This document shows, piece after piece, positions 12,645 through 23,250 of a stretch of DNA of 64,000 nt (position 1 is its first letter; every line of letters begins with the position of its first letter). The notes below the pieces were generated by a model. That model was not told the origin of the DNA. It did not search any database and worked only from the letters and a program-made list of their open reading frames with translations. Both the position numbers and the translations under genes were made by a program. Location: NCBI RefSeq assembly GCF_032884065.1, contig NC_088869.1:675635-739634 (forward strand). Direction: 5' to 3'. Origin of the DNA: Artemia franciscana. Its lineage: Eukaryota; Arthropoda; Branchiopoda; Anostraca; Artemiidae.

Positions 12645-13776
12645 GTGTTTCAGGAGTCGGTTTTAAAAAACTGGGACCGAATTTAAACTTTAGTGTAAAG
12701 AGTGAGGCGTTGAGGAGGGGGCATCCTCTTTCAACGCCTATACCTAATAATTTTTGATCGTTTTAAGTTTTAATGTTACTCCTTTCCTTTCAGTTGAAAT
12801 TTTTTTTTATTTAATTTGTGATCGTTCTTAAACAACGCAGGAAATCTGGCCCCAACTCTACAGAAAAATCCCCTTCTCCATAATAATATCCTCTGGACAA
12901 TTCAATCCTGGTGAAAATTTATCCCAGATAATTACCCTTAACACTTCCACGCGTAAAATTCAGTCGGTAAGGAGAGAGCAAGACGTATAAAGAAATTTCG
13001 TATACGAATTCTGACAAATTCCCCGGCATACAATTTTCCCTGAAAAGTTCACCCCCTAGAAACTTCCCTCTCCGTGGGAAATTCTCCCCGTCCAAAGTCT
13101 CTCCAGCGAAAAATCCCTCCCCACCCGAAAAATGTATGGATCCCAATAACTTCCCAATAGCAAATGAACAAACCTTACAAACCATGAACAAATATACACG
13201 AAATATACACGAACAAAATATACATGAACAAATATAATTTTTTTATACCTTGAAAAATTTTCCCCATGGGATGGGGGGGGGGTATTGCTATCTCCAAAGA
13301 CATTATTAATAGGCATTTCAACTATGCTAAACAAAATAGCAATCTCAGAATTTTGATAGGAAGATTTTGGGGGAAATGGTGTGGAAGGGGGCCCAATTAC
13401 TCTCCAATTTTTGGTCACTTAAAAAGAGCACTATAACTTTTAATTTCCGTAAGAATGAGCCCTCTCCCTATGCTCCCTATGGTTCAATGGGTCAATATGA
13501 TGACCCCTCGGAAAAAAAAACAAATAAACACGCATCCGTGATCTTTCTTCTGGCAGAAATACAAAATTCCATATTTTTGCAGACAGGAGCTTGAATATTC
13601 TAAATAGAATTCCCTAATACGATGAATCTAATGGTGTAATTTTTATTAAGATTATATGGCTTTTAGAGGCTGTTTATCCCTTTTTCAAAAATCAGGTAAA
13701 TTTTTTCAGGCTCATAACCTTTGATGGGTAGGACTAAACTTAATGAAACTTATATAAGGCAGATATTCAATTCCTT

Positions 13777-13865
<89 letters not shown>

Positions 13866-13953
13866 TATAAAAATTATGTTTATTTAGAGATTTGGTTACT
13901 ATTGAGCCGGATCGCTCCTTACTTACAGTTAGTTGCCACGAACTGTTTAATTT
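12645..13953 (+). mobile_element. Repeat family R, copy 3 (5'-truncated)
   Basis: It carries the landmarks of the family: CTTTAGTGTAAAGAGTGAGGCG, the pyrimidine-rich block, GGAAGGGGGCCCAATTACTC, AATGAGCCCTCTCCC, CACGCATCCGTGATC, and the terminal hairpin ACAGTTAGTTGCCACGAACTGT at 13925-13946. A TA microsatellite has expanded inside it at 13780-13862. It lacks the palindrome module. Non-coding. Confidence 0.8.
13780..13862. repeat. (TA)n microsatellite inside R copy 3
   Basis: About 83 bp of uninterrupted TA. It replaces the few bases that in other R copies read GATGTA(T/G)CTATTGGTAT. The flanking words TTTGAT and ATTGGTAT are retained. Confidence 0.95.
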
Positions 13954-14029
13954 TGGTGATTTGCTTTTCGGTGATCACCCAGGACAATTATCTTACTACA
14001 AGGCGTATTTCTCGATAAAACTCGATTAA

Positions 14030-14905
14030 TTCCTTCAGTAATTTTCTAGGCAAAGAAAACATTTTGGGAATAATTTTGGAAAAACAAACTTTTTTATATC
14101 ATTCCGTCTCCTTATACTCATCTACTTGCATATTTTTTTACTAGACAGAGAAGACATGTTGAAATATGCTTTTTGTAACGCCTAAATTTATTCAATTTGA
14201 TCATTCTTTCGAAATTCTTTCATTTATTTCTTCATTTTCCAAGCAAAGGATGAATATTTGGTAAAAGTATTTGGAAATGCACAATTGTTGCACTTCATTC
14301 ATTCTATTTTAATCCATTCCTTAGTCTGTTTTCAACCAATCAGAAATTTTGGAAATGCTTTTTCAAAAATAGTAATTCACTTAATTCAATTAATTTTTCT
14401 ACATTCATTTATTTATTTTTTCATTTCCTAGGCAAATGAAACATATTTAGGGAGGCTGTTTGAAAAGTCACAATTTTCATCTTCCTTCACTTATTTCATC
14501 TACTAAAGAGATATTTCGTAGATGCTTTTTCGGAAAATATAATTTATTAATTCAATCATTATATTTGCAATCTATCCTCTGTTTCTTTATTTTCCAACCA
14601 AGGGGGATTTAATTGGAGTAGAAGTTGAGAAAGGCACAATTGTTTCATTTCATTCATTCTGGTCTTATTCGTTCCTTATGTTCCAACACCAAGGAGACAT
14701 TTTTTAGATATTTTTTTGAAGAAACATAATTCATTCAATCAGATATTTATTTCTATACTCATTCATTTTTTTTTTTTTTCTTTTTCTAGACAATGGCAAC
14801 ATTTGCTGCCAGGAAAAGCACAATTGTTCCATTTCATTCATTTTGCTTTAACTGATCTCTTCATTTATTTCCTAGATCAGACAGGCATTTTTTTAATTAA
14901 GTTGC
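14030..14905 (+). repeat. 92/185 bp tandem array resembling the eag exon's 3' splice site
   Basis: About ten degenerate units occur roughly every 92 bp, starting near 14035, 14130, 14225, 14320, 14410, 14500, 14590, 14680, 14775 and 14865, with alternate units more alike (185 bp). A typical unit has TTCAAT, TTTCTA.A.TCATT, a pyrimidine tract ending in AG, GCAAAG, ATTT.GG, TTTGGAAA and CACAATTGTT. The true intron end and exon start at about 15150-15270 shows the same order: TTCAATTCAAT, ATTTCTACACTGATTCATT, the CTTTACTTTTTAG tract, GCAAAGGTGATG, TTTGGAAA and CACAACTAT. The array thus looks built from, or co-derived with, the exon's acceptor region. Coding potential is not preserved. Confidence 0.65.
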
Positions 14906-15220
14906 GTCAATTCCCCTTAAGTTGTCATGTATTTTTAATATATATGGGGGCCAAACTTGTCGTTTTTCCAAGAATAAAATGAAATAGAAATATGTTTTGT
15001 TTTTTTTTAATAAGAAATATCCCAAAAAAAGTATTTTTCCATGAAAATATCCCGAAAGGAGTATTTTTCAAATAGATGAGTGACCAAAAAATCAAAGGAG
15101 CACAGCTATCCCTGCCTTTCCCTCCAATTGATGCCACTGTTTTAGTTACTTTTTTGAATACACAATTTATTCAATTCAATGAAATTTCTACACTGATTCA
15201 TTATTTTCTTTACTTTTTAG

Positions 15221-15417
15221 GCAAAGGTGATGTATTCGGAGACACTTTTTGGAAAGACACAACTATCGGACAATCAGTAGCCAATGTTAGGGCTCTTACA
15301 TACTGTGATTTACATTCAATCAAGCGGGATAAATTATTAGAAGTGTTAGATTTTTACCATGCGTTTGCCAACTCATTCGCGAGAAATTTGGTCCTAACAT
15401 ATAATTTAAGGCATAGA
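15221..15417 (+). CDS. eag: eag K+ channel, cyclic-nucleotide-binding-homology-domain exon (internal)
   Basis: This is an internal exon of an ether-a-go-go voltage-gated K+ channel. The 3' splice site is CTTTACTTTTTAG and the first codon (Gly) is split with the previous exon, so the upstream intron is phase 1. The translation begins [18 protein letters not shown], continues through [20 protein letters not shown] and [19 protein letters not shown], and ends TYNLRHR. That is the second half of the CNBHD and the start of the post-CNBHD helices, strongly conserved in the Eag subfamily as opposed to Erg or Elk. The 5' splice site after CATAGA is GTAAGT. The next exon starts in phase 0 at 26926 with LIFRK, completing the family's RHRLIFRK. 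The exon has duplicated edges on both sides (14030-14905 and 15757-16202). All earlier exons (PAS, voltage sensor, pore) lie outside the window. Intact. Confidence 0.95.
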
Positions 15418-16202
15418 GTAAGTTTCTATTTATTTATTTTATTTCGTTTATTTATTTACTTCAAATCGATTTTAAATCAAAAAAGTGGATAAAAAGTAGG
15501 AGTATATAATAATATTGAATTATCCACTGCTGCTGCGACTTCAGCTCTTCTCTGCATAAAAATTCAATTTGTAATTAAGGACCAATCACCTTAGTCTCTA
15601 CACCGGTAATCGAATGGTAGTCAGAATTTCTAAGATACATCTAGAGTATAAACACCTATACTTTCTAAGATACGATCTAGTATCAAAAGAGCAAAAAAAA
15701 TTTCGTTCGTAGTTGTTCCCAGTATCCTATTTGGGCCAATGACCCTAACAGTTGGTAAGTGTTAGATTTTTACCATGCATTTGCTAACTCATTCGCGAGA
15801 AATTTGGTCCTAACATATAATTTAAGGCATAGAGTAAGTTTCTATTTATTTTTTTATATCATTTCGTTTATTTATTTATTTCAAATCGACTTTAAATCAA
15901 ACAGTGGATAAAAAGTAGGAGTATCTAAAAATATTGAATTATCCCAAATAATATTGAATTATCCACTGCTGCTGCGACTTCAGCTCTTCTCTGCATAAAA
16001 ATCTAATTTTTATTTAAGGATAAATCGCCCCTAGTCTCTACACCGGAAATCGAATGGTACAGTGAGAATTTCTAAGATACATCTAGAGTATAAACATCTA
16101 TACTTTCTAAGATACGATCTAGCATCAAAAGAGCAAAAAAAATATTTCATTCGTCTTTGTTCCCAGTGTCCTATTTGGGCCAATGACCCTAACAATTGGT
16201 AT
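15341..16202 (+). repeat. Tandem duplication covering the exon end, donor and 340 bp of intron
   Basis: Copy 1 (15341-15756) and copy 2 (15757-16202) are close relatives. Both start at AAGTGTTAGATTTTTACCAT inside the eag exon and end at CCAATGACCCTAACA.TTGGTA. The period at the start is 416 bp. Copy 2 has about 30 extra bases, a small internal duplication of AATATTGAATTATCC near 15935-15965. The copies differ by scattered substitutions, so the event is not brand new. Confidence 0.9.
15757..15833 (+). pseudogene. Duplicated 3' half of the eag exon with a decoy donor
   Basis: The 77 bp repeat the last 25 codons of the exon and are still fully open ([15 protein letters not shown].. to RHR). They are followed by the same GTAAGT donor at 15834. 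The acceptor half was not copied. The nearest upstream AG (CCCTAACAG at 15751) would add an in-frame TAA just before the GTG codon. It therefore cannot act as a second exon, but the donor could compete with the true one. Confidence 0.8.
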
Positions 16203-16469
16203 ATTAGAATTACAAAATCTGTAATAATGACAAAGTCCAGTGGAAAATGGGGTGGCAAAAATCCGAAGAAAACGGATTTCGAGTATCAATTGACTAAATT
16301 ATGTATCTTCATTCATTTCTCCGGTTCCAAAAATGACAAGAACTATCATTTTGGAATTTTCTAAAATAACTGAAAAATAAAGGTTGGCTTTAGCACAGTC
16401 GATATGCGATAGCATATAGTCATCTCCGAGATTTAAGTTGTTCAATGCACATACGATTTCTTATTATTA
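16203..16469. other. Intron of eag, nothing recognised
   Basis: An open + frame runs from 16062 through this stretch to 16364. About half of it lies in the duplicated intron and it matches no family I know, so I do not call it a gene. Confidence 0.5.
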
Positions 16470-16770
16470 TTAAATTAAAAAAACAAGTTTTTTTTTACCT
16501 GAAAGTAGGGAGCGACATTAAAACTTAAAACGAGCAGAAATTGCTCCGAACATGAAAGGGGCTTTTCCTCCTCAACGCCCCACTCTTTACGCTAAAGTTT
16601 GACTCTTTCTCTTAACTACTTTTTAAAACAGTAAAAAACTTTAGCGTAAAGAGCGGGGCGTTGAGGAGGAAAAGCCCCTTTCATATACGGAGTAATTTCT
16701 GTTCGTTTTAAGTTTTAATGTCGCTCATTACTTTCAGGTAAAAATGCTGTTTTTTTTTTTTTTATTTAAT
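16470..16770. repeat. ~300 bp palindrome, R copy 4
   Basis: Left arm 16470-16608 and right arm 16638-16770 pair from ATTAAAT..AAAAAAAC on the outside to TACGCTAAAGT / ACTTTAGCGTA on the inside, with a loop of about 30 bp. The inner arm carries the copy-specific word GGGGCTTTTCCTCCTCAACG on both sides (as reverse complement). A few mismatches occur in the outer part. Confidence 0.9.
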
Positions 16771-17204
16771 TTCTGAACGTTTTTGAATTTATGCACGTTT
16801 TGATTTCGGCTCTCCGAACATAAATAAATAAAATGAAATTTTCATATTAATTTTGTTTAGCTAAATAGTATTCTCACAGTTTTAATCGGAAGATTTTGAG
16901 AAAAAAGGAGCGGGGGAGGAGGCCTAGTTGCCCTCAAATTTGTTGATTACTTAAAAGGTAACTAAAACTTTTAAAAATTTTACGAACGTTTTCATTAGTA
17001 AGAAATATACGTAACTTACCAATTAACCCCTTCTTCAATACCTCGCTCTTTACATTAAAGCTTAAATTTTGTCCCAATTCCTTAAGAATGACCCCTGAAT
17101 CACAAAGGCCGTAGAATAAATAGTTGAAATTACTAAAAATACTTTTTGCCTAAGGAGCTTGGTATTTCGTGGAGGTGAACCCCTTATATGCGGCCTATCA
17201 TAAT

Positions 17205-17332
17205 TTTATTATATTATATATTTATATTATATATATTATATTATATTATATATATTATATTATATATTATATTAATATATATATATATATTATATAATAT
17301 ATTATATATATTATATAAATATATTTATATTA
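17205..17332. repeat. TATTA/TA-rich microsatellite
   Basis: Imperfect TATATTATATTA and TA repeats replace R sequence. The word GGCCTATCATAAT occurs at both ends (17193 and 17335) and again at 18300. Confidence 0.85.
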
Positions 17333-18494
17333 TATTGGCCTATCATAATGTATTTCCTAGGTTTTACAGGATAGGGAGGTGTTGTGGGTCCCTATAAAAT
17401 AAAAAGTTCACAAAAAAAAATTATAAAGTTCACAATTCTAGCAAACCATTTCAATTCCCAAATATTTTGATTTGTATAAGCTTCATGAAATTTAAAAATC
17501 CGAACGTTTTTCTGCCAGTCAAATATCTGCCTTCCATGTACCCCTCTTTTAAGCTTCCCCCCCCAAAAAAAAAAAAACAAAAAAAATCCCTGAAAACGTC
17601 TTTTTCACTTCCCAATAACCATTACTTTATGTAAACACTGGTCAAAGGTAGTAACTTGCAGCCCCTCCCATGGGGACTGTGGAGGAGTAAGTCGTCCCCA
17701 AAGACATAGTTATTAGGTTTTTTACTACAGTCAATAAAATGACTATCTCAAAATTTCGATCCGGTAACTTTGAGGAAAAATGAGCGTGGGAGGGGGCCTA
17801 GGGGCCCTCCAATTTTTTGGTCACTTAAAAAGGGAACTAGAACTTTTAATTTCCGTTATAATGAGCACTCTCGCGACATTCTAGAACCACTGAGTCAATA
17901 AGATCACCCCTGGGGAAAAAATCAAATCAACAAATAAACACGCATCCGTGATGTTTCTTCTGGCAAAAAACGCAAAATACCGCATTTTGTAGACAGGAGC
18001 TTGAAACTTGATATGCTGAATCTGATGGTATGATTTTCTTAAAGATTGTAAAACTTTTAGGGGGTGTTTCCCCCAATTTTCTAAAATAAGGCAAATTTTT
18101 TTAATGCTGATTTTAAATATATAAATTTCATCAAGTTTAGTCTTACCCATCAAAAGTTACGAGCCGGAGAATGCAAGTCTTTTGATGTAAATATTGGTAT
18201 CAAAATTCCATTTTTTAGAGTTTCGGTTACTATTGAGCCGGGTCGCTCCTTACTACAGTTCGTTACCATGAACTGTTTGATTTGTTATGGCCTTACTTTG
18301 GCCTATCATAATGTATTTCCTAGGTTTTACAGGATAGGGAGGTGTTGTGGGTCCCTATAAAATAAAAAGTTCACAAAAAAAAATTATAAAGTTCACAATT
18401 CTAGCAAACCATTTCAATTCCCAAATATTTTGATTTGTATAAGCTTCATGAAATTTAAAAATCCGAACGTTTTTCTGCCAGTCAAATATCTGCC
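17333..18494. repeat. ~197 bp direct repeat flanking an R fragment
   Basis: Bases 17333-17531 and 18298-18494 are near-identical, from GGCCTATCATAATGTATTTC to GTCAAATATCTGCC. The part from ATTTTGATTTGTATAAG to TCTGCC is recognisably one monomer region of the ~281 bp satellite at 20.4-23.2 kb. The 766 bp between them is R sequence. Confidence 0.9.
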
Positions 18495-18603
18495 GTAACA
18501 TCTGTCAACCTCTTCAATCCATCACACTTTCTAGCTCCTAAGAGAGTAACGAAAACCTAAAAAAGTTATGAACTTTTTGAAATTATGAAATTGATTTTTT
18601 TTT

Positions 18604-18671
<68 letters not shown>

Positions 18672-19279
18672 AACAAAATCAGATTATTATAGGCAATGTA
18701 ATAGCGATGCCTAAGTAAAGAACGATGTTGGGACAATGTATTTTTTGTATTATTTTTTTTAGGGGGGGGGGGTTGTTTAAACCAGGACTCTTTGTATAGA
18801 AGGAGTTGTAGTAGAAACTTCAAAAAGGGCTCATTCGATAGGAAATTGAAAGGGCTAGTGCCCTTTTTAATAGTCAAAATTGATTGGATGGCAACCAGCC
18901 CCCACGCCCGTTATTTCCCCCAACACCTCCAATTAAAATTTTTAGATAGCTGTTTTGTTCAGCGTAGTTGAAATTATATTTTTAAGGATAACCCCCCCCC
19001 CCTTACAGTCCTCGGAACATGGGTTGAAAGTTTTGCCCAGGTGGCATATAAGATTTTTTTTGGGGGGGGGTGTTTAAACCAGGACTCTTTGTATAGAAGG
19101 AGTTGTAGTAGAAACTTCAAAAAGGGCTTCAAAAAAGAAACTTCAAAAATCCGAACTTTTTTCTGCCAGTCAAATATCTGCCGTAACATCTGTCAACCTC
19201 TTCAATCCATCACACTTTCTAGCTCCTAAGAGAGTAACGAAAACCTAAAAAAGTTATGAACTTTTTGAAATTATGAAGT

Positions 19280-19321
<42 letters not shown>

Positions 19322-19715
19322 AACAAAATCAGATTATTATAGGCAATGTAATAGCGATGCCTAAGTAAAGAACGATATTGGGACAATGTATTTTTTGTAT
19401 TATTTTTTTTTGGGGGGGGGTTGTTTAAACCAGGACTCTTTGTATAGAAGGAGTTGTAGTAGAAACTTCAAAAAGGGCTCATTCGATAGGAAATTGAAAG
19501 GGCTAGTGCCCTTTTTAATAGTCAAAAGTGATTGGATGGCAACCAGCCCCCACGCCCGTTATTTCCCCCAACACCTCCAATTAAAATTTTTAGATAGCTG
19601 TTTTGTTCAGCGTAGTTGAAATTATATTTTTAAGGATAACCCCCCCCCCCTACAGTCCTCGGAACATGGGTTGAAAGTTTTGCCCAGGTGGCATATAAGA
19701 TTTTTTTATAGAAAG
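18440..19715. repeat. ~650 bp tandem duplication with poly(T) tracts
   Basis: The block CAAATATCTGCCGTAACATC ... AACATGGGTTGAAAG occurs twice, with offsets of 650 bp (18667 vs 19317) falling to 646 bp (19016 vs 19662). Each copy contains satellite-like sequence, a poly(T) tract (about 70 T ending at 18666; about 35 T ending at 19316) and a G8-10 run. Each also has a segment (AAAGGGCTCATTCGATAGG ..) that resembles the reverse strand of family R. The poly(T) length is the main difference. Confidence 0.85.
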
Positions 19716-19833
19716 GGTGGTCGTATAAACTTTGGAGGGGACTAATTGGATTGGTGATCAGAAGTACTAGTCCCTTTTTAAGAGTTGAGGTGATCAGAGA
19801 GCATTTGCCCCCCCTCCAGCACACATTTTAGTT

Positions 19834-20264
19834 TAGCGTAAAACTACCACAAATCAGCATCAACAAATAAATGAAACTCAAAATGAATAAAAATTACAGT
19901 AAATAACCGAGTCAGACTCAGGACGAGCAGAAATTAAAATGATTCGGGCTTACAACCCCTATTGTTTTCAAGGCCAAAAAAAAGTTAAAATGTTTTAATT
20001 TCTATAGCTTAAATAAATCAAAAACTATTAATATTTCAAAGAATAAACATGAGCATATGTATATTAAACTGACTATACACATTCAACACTATTTTTTTCA
20101 GTAAAGTGCAAATTATGTTCTAGCCTTGAGAAGGCTTAAGGATTGTGAGCCCTAATCATTTTAATTTCTGCTCGTTTGGAGTTTCAATCGGTTATTTATT
20201 GTAATTTATGTTCGTTTTTGGTTTCATTTATTCATTGATGCCAATTTGTGGTAGTTTTACGCTT
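19834..20264. repeat. Large imperfect inverted repeat, ~140 bp arms
   Basis: The left arm begins TAGCGTAAAACTACCACAAAT and runs to about 19975 (TTTTCAAGGC). The right arm runs from about 20115 (GCCTTGAGAAGG) to 20264 (ATTTGTGGTAGTTTTACGCTT). Between them the arms share GAGCAGAAATTAAAATGATT, and AATAAATGAAAC occurs in both. The spacer is about 140 bp and AT-rich. It shares no obvious sequence with the R palindromes except the general layout. Non-coding. Confidence 0.75.
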
Positions 20265-20379
20265 GGTAGATTATTTGATTCTATATTTGCTCATTTTTGG
20301 TTTAATGGAGCTCTTTTTTTTCTTCAAAACTTATTTTGCGGAAAAGGTTTCTTTTATTTAGTTTAAAGAAAAAAAAATT

Positions 20380-23250
20380 CGGGATATTATGAAAACTTTT
20401 TGAAATGAAAATTTTGAAATTATAAAAACTTTTAAAATGTTTTGATTTTATAAAAATTTGATGAGATCGGAAAATTCATACGCTTTTGACTAGCCAATAC
20501 CTGTTGTAACATGTGTCACAACCTCTTCTATCCATCACTCTTTCTAGCTCCTTAAAAAAAAGTATTATGAAAACTTTTAAAAAGGTAAGAACTTTTGGAA
20601 GAATTTTCAAATTATGATTTTTTTATGAAACAAATCAGATAATTTAGGGGGAAAAAACAAGTTAGGGAAACTATAAAAACTTTTTGAGATTAAGTTTTTC
20701 AAATTATGAAAACTTTTAAAATGTTTTTTTTTAAACTCACAAAAATTTGAAAATGCATACGTTTTTCTTCTAGACAATGCATGTTGTAATTATGTCATAA
20801 CCTCTTCTATCTATCAGTATTTCAAGCTCCTGAGGGTCTAATGAAAACTTTTGAAAAACATGGGCTTTTGAAAACTTTTTTTGAAAAATAATAATTTTTT
20901 TGAAAAATTATAAAGTTTTATTTCTTTTTTTAAGTAACAATAGGCCTATCAGGTAATTTAGGGAAAAAACACCAAAGTTTCAAAAACACTTTTTGATATA
21001 ATAATTTTTTTTACTTTTCTTAAGTAACAATATCAGGTATTTTAGGGAAAAACAAATTATGAAGATTATAACAACTTTAAGAAATTAACTTTTGAAATTA
21101 CGAAAACTATTAAAAGGTTTTGATCAGTAAAACCTTGATGCGATTTGAAAATTCGTAAGTTTTTGGCTAGCCAATACCTGTCGTAACATTTGCAGAACCT
21201 CTTCTATCCATCACTATTTTTAGCTCCTTAGAGTCTGAGGAAAACTTATAAAAATGTATGAACTTTGAAAAACTTTTGAAACTTATGAAAATTTTTAAGA
21301 AACAAAATCAGATCATTTAGGGAAAAAACAAATTAGGGAATTAGTAAAACTTTTGAAATTATAGCTTTTGAAATTATGGAAACTTTTAAAATGTTTTGAT
21401 TTTTGAAAACTCCAAGAAATTTGTCCATCACTATTCCTAGCTTCTGGGAGTCGGATGAAAAGTTTTAAAAAAATGAACTTTTTAAAACATTTTGAAACTA
21501 TGAAATTTTTATTTACTTTTTTCTTAAGAAACAATATCAGATAATTTAGGGGAAAAAATTAAAAAAATTATAAAACTTTTAAAACTAAAATATTTTTGAA
21601 ATTATGAAATTTTTATTTACTTTTTTCTTAAGAAACAATATCAGATAATATAGGGGAAAAAATTATAAAAATCATAAAGCTTTTAAAATTAAAACTTTCG
21701 AAATTATGAAAATTTTTTAAGCGTTTGATTTGTAATAACATCATGAAATTTGAAAATTCATAGGTTTAACTTCTGGTCAATACCTGTCGTAACATTTGTC
21801 AGGACCTCTTCTATCCATCACTATTTCTAGCTTCTAAAAGTCTAATGAAAAGTTTAAAAACATTGACTTTTTGAAACATTTTGAAATTATGAAATTTTTA
21901 TTTACTTTTTTCTTATGAAACAATATCAGAAAATTTGAGGAAAAAAATTATAAAATTCTAAGAACTTTTAGAAATTAAAACTTTTGAAATTACCTTTAAA
22001 CGTTTTGATTTGTAAAAATACCATGAAATTTGAAAATTCATAGGTTTTTCTTCTAGTCAATACCTGTCGTACCATTTGTCAGGACCTCTTCTATCCATCA
22101 CTATTTCTAGCTTCTAAAAGTTTAATGAAAAGTTTAAAAACATTGACTTTTTGAAACACTTTTAAATTATGAAATTTTTATTTACTTTTTTCTTATGAAA
22201 CAACATCAGAAAATTTATGGAAAAAACTATAAAAATTCTAGAAACTTTAGAAATTAAAACTTTTGAAATTATTTTTAAACGTTTTGATTTGTAAAAACAC
22301 CATGAAATTTGAAAATTCATTGGTTTTTCTTCTAGTCAATACCTGTCGTACCATTTGTCAGGACCTCTTCTATCCATCACTTTTTCTAGCTTTTAAAAGT
22401 CTAATGAAAAGTTTAAAAACATTGACTTTTTGAAACATTTTGAAATTATGAAACTTTCATTTACTTTTTTCTTATGAAACTATATCAGAAAATTTATGGA
22501 AAAAAACTATAAAAATTCTAGAAAACTTTTAGAAATTAAAACTTTTGAAATTATTTTTAAACGTTTTGATTTGTAAAAACACCCTGAAATTTGAAAATTC
22601 ATTGGTTTTTCTTCTAGTCAATACCTGTCGTACCATTTGTCAGGACCTCTTCTATCCATCACTTTTTCTAGCTTTTAAAAGTCTAATGAAAAGTTTAAAA
22701 ACATTGACTTTTTGAAACATTTTGAAATTATGAAACTTTCATTTACTTTTTTCTTATGAAACAATATCAGAAAATTTATGGAAAAAAACTATAAAAATTC
22801 TAGAAAACTTTTAGAAATTAAAACTTTTGAAATTATTTTTAAACGTTTTGATTTGTAAAAACACCATGAAATTTGAAAATTCATAGGTTTTTCTTCTAGT
22901 CAATACCTGTCGTACCATTTGTCAGGACCTCTTCTATTCATCACTATTTCTAGCTTCTAAAAGTCTAATGAAAAGTTTAAAAACATTGACTTTTTGAAAC
23001 ATTTTGAAATTATGAAATTTTTATGTACTTTTTTCTTATGAAACAATATCAGAAAATTTATGGAAAAAACTATAAAAATTCTAAAAACTTCTAGAAATTA
23101 AAACTTTTGAAATTATTTTTAAACGTTTTGATTTGTAAAAACATCATGAAATTTGAAATTTCACATATGCCACAGCCTCTTTTATCCATCACTCTTTCTA
23201 TCTCCTAAGAGTCTTATGAAAACTTTCAAAAAGGTATGAACTTTGGAAAG
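20380..23250. repeat. Satellite array, ~281 bp units, about 10 copies
   Basis: The word CCTCTTCTATCCATCACT recurs near 20524, 20800, 21200, 21420 (partial), 21807, 22087, 22366, 22648, 22928 and 23170. The four central spacings are 279-283 bp and those monomers are nearly identical. The outer ones are diverged and contain deletions, the usual pattern of homogenised centre and decaying edges. Each unit has TCAATACCTGTCGTA.CATTTG and GAAACAATATCAGA.AATTT. It lies in the last intron of eag. Confidence 0.9.

Larger units (their letters stand above)
16470..18290 (+). mobile_element. Repeat family R, copy 4, full length but interrupted
   Basis: It starts with the ~300 bp palindrome, then TTTCTGAACGTTTTTGAAT, GGAGCGGGGGAGGAGGCC, CAATACCTCGCTCTTTAC and GAATGACCCCTGAATCAC. 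Between about 17205 and 17535 the family sequence is replaced by TA-rich DNA and one satellite monomer. It resumes at CTTCCCAATAACCATTACT and ends with the hairpin ACAGTTCGTTACCATGAACTGT (18255-18276). Bases 18103-18165 are inverted relative to other copies. No coding capacity. Confidence 0.85.

Noticed and set aside
16062..16364. 100-codon open frame with CSQCPIW
   Set aside because: More than half lies in the duplicated eag intron; copy 1 of the duplication is broken in the same frame, so it is not conserved.
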